A stretch of 25,822 bases of DNA from Dunaliella salina (taxonomy: Eukaryota > Chlorophyta > Chlorophyceae > Chlamydomonadales > Dunaliellaceae): positions 73,918 through 99,739 of the forward strand of contig MU070216.1 of the NCBI GenBank assembly GCA_002284615.2. The letters are read 5' to 3'. Position numbers and translations under genes: made by a program. The notes beneath the pieces are model-generated. The model saw only the letters and a program-made list of their open reading frames with translations. It made no database searches and was not told the origin of the DNA. Positions within the stretch are counted from its first letter, which is position 1, and each line of letters opens with the position of its first letter. Shown here in pieces: positions 19,187 to 25,822 of the stretch.

Positions 19187-19460
19187 CCAAATCTACTGGA
19201 CTCCTACTAGCATGGAACATGAAGAACATAATTCCACTGACATGCCTCAATGTGACACATGTCAGCGCACATATCACTGGAAATGCCTACCTCACCACAA
19301 CCTCTGCTTCCCATCACAGCGCATCCGGGCAGACCAGATGTCCGCTTGGGACTGTCCAGCGTGCGCTCACCTTACAAACTCTCCAAAGAGGCAGCATATT
19401 AAGACAGCAGAAGAAACAGAATGGTCAAAGTCACCTGGCAACCCACTTTGGAACCAACTT
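19187..19460 (+). pseudogene. PHD-like zinc finger of the LINE polyprotein
   Basis: EHEEHNSTDMPQCDTCQRTY with HWKCL, then about 30 residues later SAWDCPACAHL: a C-x2-C ... H-x2-C ... C-x2-C pattern typical of PHD fingers, with the aromatic W before the last pair. In host proteins such fingers read histone tails; in this LINE the role is unknown. The finger itself is uninterrupted, although the flanks shift frame. Confidence 0.7.
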
Positions 19461-20018
19461 CTATGCTGATCGAGCATCCAGGCTTTGAAGAGCACATCCA
19501 CGTATTCAAGCAATCTCACACAAACAGCCTGGCTTTTCCACAACAACACTCACCACCTACTGACATCACTGTAGACAATCTCACCTGTCAAGGTTTTGAT
19601 GGAACCACTAAGCCTCCAAACAGGCAGTGGCTCACAACCCAGGCCAGCCCATGCGCAACAAGGCACGCTTTGACCTCGAGACTACTAATCCCCAGACAGA
19701 CAACCAACCAACAAACAGATGTGAAATTTGGCTGAGAAATGTAAATTTCATGGTACCAAGATCCAACAAAGATTCTGTTGAACAAAAATCCCTCTTGTAT
19801 TTACCACTCAAGTTGCATGCATTTATGACACCGAAGGGAAATGCGCAGGCATTGTCACCCCTCACCACCTTCAAATTCTTCTTCAAGCATGCAGTGCGGC
19901 CAAACAAGCTGGTCTGCACACCTGAATTCAACCCCTGTTCAAAATGCAGCAATGAAAAAAATCATGGGCCTCCTACATAGATACACTTCCCATTTTGGAA
20001 AAGGCAAACAAAATATAA

Positions 20019-20390
20019 GGTAAGGTTACATGCTATATCCCCCTTCAAGGGCAGCTGAGCGGAAAACATACCAACCTAGGTTAAAAAGGAAGCAGGCTCA
20101 AAATGCGAAAAAACAAAGTCTTGTTCTGAGTTCAGGAGTATCACTACTGAAAGAAATCCACGTGCAGTCTCTGTGCATGAACAGGCATGCAAAGTCAGGC
20201 ACAAATTCAACTAGGTTTCACTGACTGCTTGTACGAAGTACACTATTGCGGTATCATGTAGCACACATGATGTGTAACAAATAAGAGAGCTGCACGACAC
20301 TAAAAGAGGCCGTGATACATTCATGGTATGCTTCAGTTCTCAGCATCCCTGCACAGATGCATTGCACTGCTAAAGAAAGGTGACTTCAGA
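20019..20390. mobile_element. ~372-bp insertion in the second LINE copy, with 14-bp TSD
   Basis: CAAACAAAATATAA (20005-20018) and CAAACAAAAAATAA (20391-20404) match at 13 of 14 bases and flank the insert. The insert begins GGTAAGGTTACAT and contains AAGGGCAGCTGAGCGGAAAA, shared with 17832-17880. LINE coding text lies on both sides. It is probably a SINE or other small non-autonomous element. Confidence 0.6.
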
Positions 20391-20914
20391 CAAACAAAAA
20401 ATAAAGAATCTAACTCTTTGCGCACACTATCTCACATTCTTACAGCGCTCACGCGCTTTGCGCTAGTCACCCAAGAAAAACTCGTGAGCCCCCTTGACTA
20501 TGACACACACGCTAGCAGTTAGTCGTTTTGGCTGGAGGCCTTGTAACCTTGTAACCTTGACTATGACACACACTTTAAAGCATACTGGAACCCCTTTACT
20601 TGAGACAGAGTTTTTGGGACCAACACTGATATGATTGGAATCAATCTTACAGGCTTCTCCTTTTGCCACACCGCGTATGATGACAAATCCATCTACCACT
20701 TAGTCATGCATGTCCTTCTTCTCGTCTTCAATTGCTAGCACAACTACCCCATCGGCTAGCTTCATGCTCCTTCCCAGCGAGATGGGATGGACCAAAAAAG
20801 GATACATGGCTGGTTCACATCATGGGTACGGCTACTGGTTCACATCATGATGTTACCCAGACCATGCCAATCCTTGCTAAATTCTCTTAATGAAGTCTGA
20901 CATTCCAGCCACCC

Positions 20915-20972
20915 CAGAAAAGAAAAGAACAGGAAACTACGCGGCAGTGAAAACACTCCCCACATCATTAAA
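20915..20972 (-). repeat. SINE-tail-like block repeated from 18330-18387
   Basis: Contains ACTACGCGGCAGTGAAAACA and CTCCCCACATCA, nearly identical to 18347-18387. On the minus strand both end in GCGTAGT followed by a T-rich pyrimidine tail, like the SINE end at 8780. The two copies bracket the second LINE fragment as direct repeats. Confidence 0.55.
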
Positions 20973-21180
20973 GGAATTGACATTTTGTTCGTCTTGCTCA
21001 AGGGGTACATGGGGCCTTGGCCCTAGTTAAACTCTTCATGTTAATTGATGTATGGAGAGTTTTCATTTTCTGCATAGTTTTTTTTTTCTATTTCTAAAAT
21101 AGAAGTTTGGGTGGAAGTCCAATGGCACGCTGCAAAGACCGTAACTAAAATAACAACAAATATGCCTCCAATTCAGCAAC

Positions 21181-21425
21181 ANNGNGGGNNGGGGGGGGGG
21201 GGGGGGGGGGCGGCCAGGGCGGACTGCTTATCGGAGGGCCAGGCGCAAACTTGGCCAGATGGCGGGCAACCCACCAGATCCACATTAGTTTGGCTGCCTC
21301 TTGTCAGTCAGTTGGCTCTCTGGTGGGTCTCTGGTTGGTTCCAACACTAACTGCTGGGTCTTTCCTTAATGCACGGTGGTTAGCGTCCAGCATAACTTAT
21401 GCTTTTACTTCGGTATAATCTTTCC
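21181..21425 (+). mobile_element. Possible diverged SINE with poly-G head
   Basis: A poly-G run with N calls (21181-21210) leads into GC-rich sequence, then ATCCACATTAGTTTGGCTGC and CTTTCCTTAATGCACGG, similar in order to ATCCCCATTAGTTTTGTC and TTCCCTTAATGCACGCGG of the 8557-8819 element. Similarity is patchy and no TSD was found. Confidence 0.4.
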
Positions 21426-21429
21426 TTGC

Positions 21430-22031
21430 AGAGCCTAGGAGCTGGTGAGTTCTTTACTCGCTTCCTTTAATCAAGAATCCCTTATCACCGTTGACCCCTT
21501 TGGTTCAACCCAAAATTGATGTACATAAAGCTAAATCTTTAGCATGCAAGGTCTCTACAAGGTTTACAAGGTTTCTACTAATCCAAACAAATAATAGAGC
21601 ATCCACTATTATCACCAGACATACTTTCCTCCTGTCTTTCTTCTACTAGCAGGCATACTCTTCATCTTTAAGAGTTTTGAAAAAGACAGGAAGAAAAAGA
21701 AAACCATTGTAAATAATTGTTTACCCAGCAACAAGAAATAGATGATCATGAATCATCAACTTGGTGACTTGAAGGCCAAATTTCCTTGGCACTGAGCTTA
21801 TGGTTTGGTTTGAGGCACCTCTTTGCTTCAGCTGTCCTTGTAACGAAGTAAAGCTATGTAATCCTACCAACCCCACCCTTGGCACCTAACAGACCAGCAC
21901 ACACATATAATAAAATGAAACGTGCTTGCTTTGATTGGCAAGAGCCGTGAAAGGCACAACCTCACTGCACACGTGATGTTTGCATCTCATTTGTGCTTTA
22001 TCTTGTCAATTAAACAACTCATACTCCTCAA
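21430..22031. other. 3' flank of the KDZ transposase gene
   Basis: No coding region seen. AATAAAATGAAA near 21909 is on the wrong strand for the transposase. The minus-strand element end (terminal inverted repeat) should lie here if the transposon is complete, but its partner lies outside the window and cannot be tested. Confidence 0.4.
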
Positions 22032-24012
22032 TCATCGCGCAGAGCTCAACTGCCTTCGAGCCTCAGCTCGTATGCCTGCTAGGCGGCGCGCATGCCACTC
22101 TAGCCAGAATACTAAACCATGCTCTTTTAAGAGCTGCCATGGCTCTAGCTGGCCTCCTTCAACGAGCTTTTCTTTCACTTCTTGCAGGCGCTCATTCACT
22201 CGTGTGCTTGTGACCTCCAGCCATTGGCAAAGCCTATCCTTCTCAACATCCATCATGCTCAACTGCTCTTTGCACCGCGCCAGATCATTTTCAGCCATGA
22301 GAAGCCTGCGCCCAAAAAGCATACGCACACCGTAGGCATGACTGCCCACATGCCAAGGAGCAGCTTCCCCTTTCTGCATACTACTTACTACCTCATCTGA
22401 AAGCTCCACCTCATGAACAGATTTTCCTTCCGCTGCTGCCATCCACACATACATCTCATTTAAATTGCCATTCAATTTTCTTTGCAGTGCGTTTATCTTG
22501 GACACACACGCTTGCGTGACTTTGCTCGTCACCCCAGACTGCTGCTTTTTCAAGTACTCCACTGCAAGCTCATGCACGAGTACATCCACTGCGCCTTGGT
22601 ACCTGTTGGGTACAATGGCAATGGAGCAATAATTTCAAGCAACTGAAATCCGCACAGTTTTGTGCATGGACGTATGTCCTAGGAATGTGTCGAAGAACAC
22701 CGGTCACATTCCCTGGAGCTTCATAATGGCATGAGAACATGACATTTAAGGTTACAATTGGGTTTGACCTTCAGCCAGGAGCTTCAAAATGGAATAAGTG
22801 CATGACATTCCCTGGAGCTTCATAATCATATAAGCACATGACCTTCCCTGGAGCTACATAACAGCATGAGAACATGACATGTCACATCATACAAATTAGA
22901 GGGAACCAGGAACAAGATACGGGCAGTAGAGCAGGCATGGACCCAAAGATCACCTGTAGATTTCTTTGTCTGACAAATCCTTGAATTCAAGGTTCGAACC
23001 TTGCTTTATAGAGGTCAGATTCGCGGTCCCACTTTATTTCAATCTGCAATGCATCATGGAGGCAGGCACAGACTTGACGAAAGACTTTTGCATTTTGGAA
23101 CCAGCACAGTTCCTGTAGACCTAAGTTTTGACAAAAGAGCACAACTGACCTTGAGCTTGACCTCAATGTCTGCCAACTTTCGGCTCAGCGCACTCATCTC
23201 CGAGTGCTTGGAACCCTTCAGCAACAACTCTCCAGGAGGGGTGCCCTGAGAGGCTTTCCATGTGTAGCCAATTGACCTGAGCTTTGACTCGGCATCTTCC
23301 ATTTCACGCAGCCTCACATATGCCACTTCATCCTCATGCTGCTGCTCAAGAAGATGGGGACCTGAAGAAGCAGTTGATGCAAGCTGATACCTCGGGAACT
23401 CTGCGCATGCCACCTCCACATCCGTGACACCTGAGGGAAATAGTTGGGAGGAATGATTTTGCCATGCAATTGTGCGTTAGGCATCTTAGTTAGGGATGTA
23501 CACAGAGGGATGTACGGATCTCGAGGATCAGGCATGATTCCTACTTGCATGTACAGCTTGTGGAATACCAGCTCACCTGATTCATGTGCGCTTGCTTTGA
23601 TGTTCGCAACCCATGCCACAAGTTCGCACTGCTTGGTGTGCATGCTCTCGATTTTGTTCTTGAGCAAGTCCACAACCCTAGTGAACTTGTCGTTGATGTC
23701 TACGAAAAAAAATGAATGGTAGTGGTGCATGTTGTCTTTCATGAAATCAATGGAACAAAGCTTCCTTGCAGATGTTGCAAAATTGGTGGTCTTCCTATAG
23801 CACTGCATGGGCCATGTGCTCAGGTATTCATTCCTAGCCATTACAGCAAATACGCAGAGGTGTATTTCAGGGTCTCAACTTTCTTGGCCCTTTAAAATTC
23901 CCTTATCAATTCTCCTCCCACAAGACAAGAAATCACATTTTTGAGATGATAATGGCTTATGGAATGCAACTGGCTGGCAAGGACTTCTCACTGGATAAAA
24001 AGAGCACACGCG

Positions 24013-24053
<41 letters not shown>

Positions 24054-24054
24054 N

Positions 24055-24135
<81 letters not shown>

Positions 24136-24825
24136 GAGAGCAAAAGCTCAAGAAAGTCACGGCGACTTTGCTTGGTCATGCACCGCATCAAGCCAGCAGC
24201 ATCCTTCAAAAAGCAAACAAAGGTAGAAAATGCACCTGAAGGGTACTCGTTGCAGTCAGCAAATTCAGCAAGCAAGCAGGAGCATAGGGAAAAAAATATG
24301 GAACATCAAGATTTTCCCAACCATGCACACCAGCCCCTGTTTGCTTCTCTCAAAAACTAAAAACTCTGTTAAGTCCACCCCCCTTGAGTCAGGATCCTCA
24401 ATTCATAGTTTTTTTGTATTGGATCTATACATGGTGTCTCAAAGCCGCGCTTCGAAAACGGTCATGAATCAGATAAAAGGAAAGTGCGTACCTTCAAGAG
24501 GGACCAGAGTTGCTCTATCTGTTCGCCAACGACCCAGCCAGTGCCTTCCATGAATCGCCCGTTGTTCAAGATCTGGCAGGATAGGTCATGAGAGCTAGCA
24601 TGAAGCCAGTTCATCATGATGCGCACAGCATTGGCAGTAGCTGGTACGTTTTCTCCCAAATCCTGAGACATGAAAATAAGTACAAATGAAGTAGTGCACG
24701 GCCGTTGTGAGCACAGCAGCAGCAGCGTCTAGTGGATTCAGCAGCAGCAGCAACGAAGCACAAGCATCCCTGGTGAGGAAGAAGATCCGCCTGCAGCATG
24801 CTCTTGTCCAGCTTTTGCTCTCGGG

Positions 24826-24909
<84 letters not shown>

Positions 24910-25813
24910 CTTTTCAATAATTGAAACTCCTGAACTCAGAGCAAAGTACAAAGACTACATACCTGCAAGTGGCGTTCCCACGTCTTCGACAGGCGGCATC
25001 CGAAATCGATGTAAACATTTTTCAAAGATGGGCATTCCTGCACCATGTACTTCAAAAGCACCTGTAAAAGGGAAGGACCACCATTTGTAGTTGATAAATG
25101 ATTTTTTCTAAGTTTAAAAAGGGGCACCTATGCAGAGGCAAGGAATTTACACACCATGTAGAATGTGTACTTCTCCGCTCTTGGGAGGTTGCAGAAATAG
25201 TTTGGGATGGCAAAGCCATGCGCACAGGTGCAGCCGAGTAACCCATTGATGTCGTACATCTGCGATACCTTGCTCTCTTGCCTTGCGCATCTCAATTGAG
25301 AATGGCAGTCAGCTTGCTGCAAAAAAAAAAAATTTCATGATGAGGACAGCAAAGACAACAATGGATTCAGTTAGTTAAAATGACAGTCCAAGGTGTTGCA
25401 AGGATGCTCATAGCGAATTACCTCATCATCTTCATTCACAGGTTGTGAAGAGTGTGCTGCCCTGAAATCCTTGATGCTGTCCATCTCACCCCTTAAAGCG
25501 CGTTCCACCACCTCTTGCTCCCCTGCAACAGGGAGGCATGGCCGATATTTCACAATTCACTCTGTTTCAGAATATACCACAAGCACAGAAACAAAACCTA
25601 ATTGAAATCAGAAGTTATCAATTTCACATTCCTCTTGATTCACATTATGCAATAAGGACAGCATCAAAATCAAATACAAGCCAGGAACCATCCACTTTTC
25701 ACCTTTGCCTAGGAAGTTTTTCAAATTGGGTGAGAGGTTCATGTCATTTCCGGCATGAGCGAAGTGGCTGACCTTGTTCACCACATCCATTGACAATGAC
25801 ACATCGTACTCCC
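22032..25813 (-). CDS. KDZ-superfamily DNA transposase, nine exons, N-terminus outside window
   Basis: Transposase of the Kyakuja-Dileera-Zisupton group, expected to cut and move its own DNA element in the nucleus. Exons in transcript order: 25813-25703, 25522-25422, 25316-25155, 25061-24963, 24662-24492, 24203-24134 (donor ambiguous), about 23833-23577, 23430-23121, 22602-22032 (stop TGA). All have AG/GT borders and the codon phase matches at every junction except after 24134, where the donor lies in a (GT)n run. About 617 residues are visible. Family blocks: SMD (D at 25785-25787), YDINGLLGCTCAHG (family norm CRH), IDFGCRL (D at 25005-25007), GEQIEQLWS (E at 24522-24524), then GLMRCMTKQSRRDFLE. 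These give a plausible intact D-D-E set. The C-terminal 280 residues look coiled-coil and charged. No in-frame stop is seen. KDZ proteins are usually much longer, so the 5' part must lie past 25822. Confidence 0.85.
22707..22885. repeat. 37-bp tandem repeat in the last transposase intron
   Basis: Imperfect copies of a 37-bp unit built around CCTGGAGCTTCATAA...CATGAC start near 22770, 22807 and 22844, with a further copy near 22707. They fill much of the intron between 23121 and 22602. Nothing else coding is seen in that intron. Confidence 0.75.
22984..23004. other. Palindromic GGTTCGAACC block (B-box-like)
   Basis: AAGGTTCGAACCTTG near 22990 is a perfect palindrome and also matches the pol III B-box consensus. 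It lies in the last transposase intron. It could be a SINE or tRNA relic or chance; no A box or tRNA fold was recognised beside it. Confidence 0.3.
24007..24133. repeat. (CA)n microsatellite at the start of a transposase intron
   Basis: Nearly pure CA dinucleotide run with one N at 24054. On the minus strand it reads (GT)n and begins directly at the 3' end of the sixth visible transposase exon (TCTCAG then GTGTGT), so it supplies the splice donor itself. Confidence 0.95.
24829..24908. repeat. (GT)n microsatellite inside a transposase intron
   Basis: Uninterrupted GT dinucleotide run. It lies in the intron between the exons ending at 24963 and starting at 24662 of the minus-strand KDZ transposase, so it is transcribed as (AC)n. 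Confidence 0.95.
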
Positions 25814-25822
25814 CTGAACCAA

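Larger units (their letters stand above)
18900..20915 (+). pseudogene. Second LINE copy, central polyprotein: PHD-like finger through methyltransferase-like segment
   Basis: Badly frameshifted relic of the same LINE family as 6.1-8.9 kb. In order: LIRWEPMFIEKWALP; a PHD/RING-like Cys-His cluster (CDTCQRTYHWKC ... WDCPAC, 19251-19364); VTWQPTLEP; TEGKCAGIVTPHHLQILL near 19833; MGLLHRYTSHFGKGKQN near 19965; an insertion; then LVSPLDYDTH, TDRVFG-type text and GFSFCHTAYDD (20649-20684). The last block aligns with GFSFCHPPYDD of the first copy, with HPPY degraded to HTAY. Recognisable LINE text stops near 20915, where a short repeat shared with 18330-18387 begins. Confidence 0.72.

Noticed and set aside
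22990..23004. Transposon terminal inverted repeat at the GGTTCGAACC palindrome
   Set aside because: It lies inside a transposase intron, is very short, and has no partner.

Overview
This is a repeat-dominated eukaryotic nuclear window. The evidence is split genes with GT-AG introns, long (CA)n/(GT)n and (CTG)n tracts, and several layers of degraded mobile elements; there is no bacterial gene organisation. The combination of a KDZ-superfamily transposase, a LINE with RNase H plus a CCHC/restriction-like endonuclease, and an interstitial CCCTAA(A)-like tract would fit a green-lineage alga best, but the species cannot be fixed from sequence alone. Runs of N show it is a draft assembly.

Layout. 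0-4.3 kb holds no recognisable gene: a tRNA-like relic, a 193-bp tandem satellite, an AT-rich tract, a 10-bp-type minisatellite and a 285-bp duplication. 4.34-5.46 kb holds a 30-bp minisatellite abutting an isolated Ty3/gypsy-type gag ORF (minus strand). 6.06-8.88 kb is the C-terminal part of a decayed LINE (plus strand): a PCIF1-like methyltransferase-type segment with an HPPY motif, an RNase H domain with all catalytic positions visible, a CCHC knuckle and an R2-type RPD...E endonuclease. At least three short SINE-like insertions interrupt it, each with a target-site duplication (TSD). 9.4-11.6 kb holds short candidate exons in tandemly duplicated exon-intron cassettes. 12.5-13.7 kb is repeat DNA with a telomere-like patch. 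14.2-15.85 kb is a (CA)n tract and five tandem CTG/CAG cassettes that, judged by synonymous differences, look like minus-strand Gln-rich exons. 16.39-17.81 kb is an unidentified plus-strand split gene (RG/Ser-rich, then Lys-rich).

17.8-20.9 kb holds a SINE-like repeat and a second, more decayed copy of the same LINE family, this time the middle of the polyprotein (PHD-like finger through the methyltransferase-type segment). The two copies overlap only in the methyltransferase-type segment and complement each other, so together they outline an unusual domain order. 22.03-25.81 kb (minus strand) is the best-preserved gene: nine exons of a KDZ (Kyakuja-Dileera-Zisupton) DNA transposase whose splice phases join correctly at seven of eight junctions. 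Its N-terminus lies beyond the right edge.

No ordinary cellular pathway is recognisable. The window is best read as a transposon graveyard with one possibly intact transposase gene and a few unidentified split genes. Domain calls come from motif recognition and remembered family patterns, not from searches.
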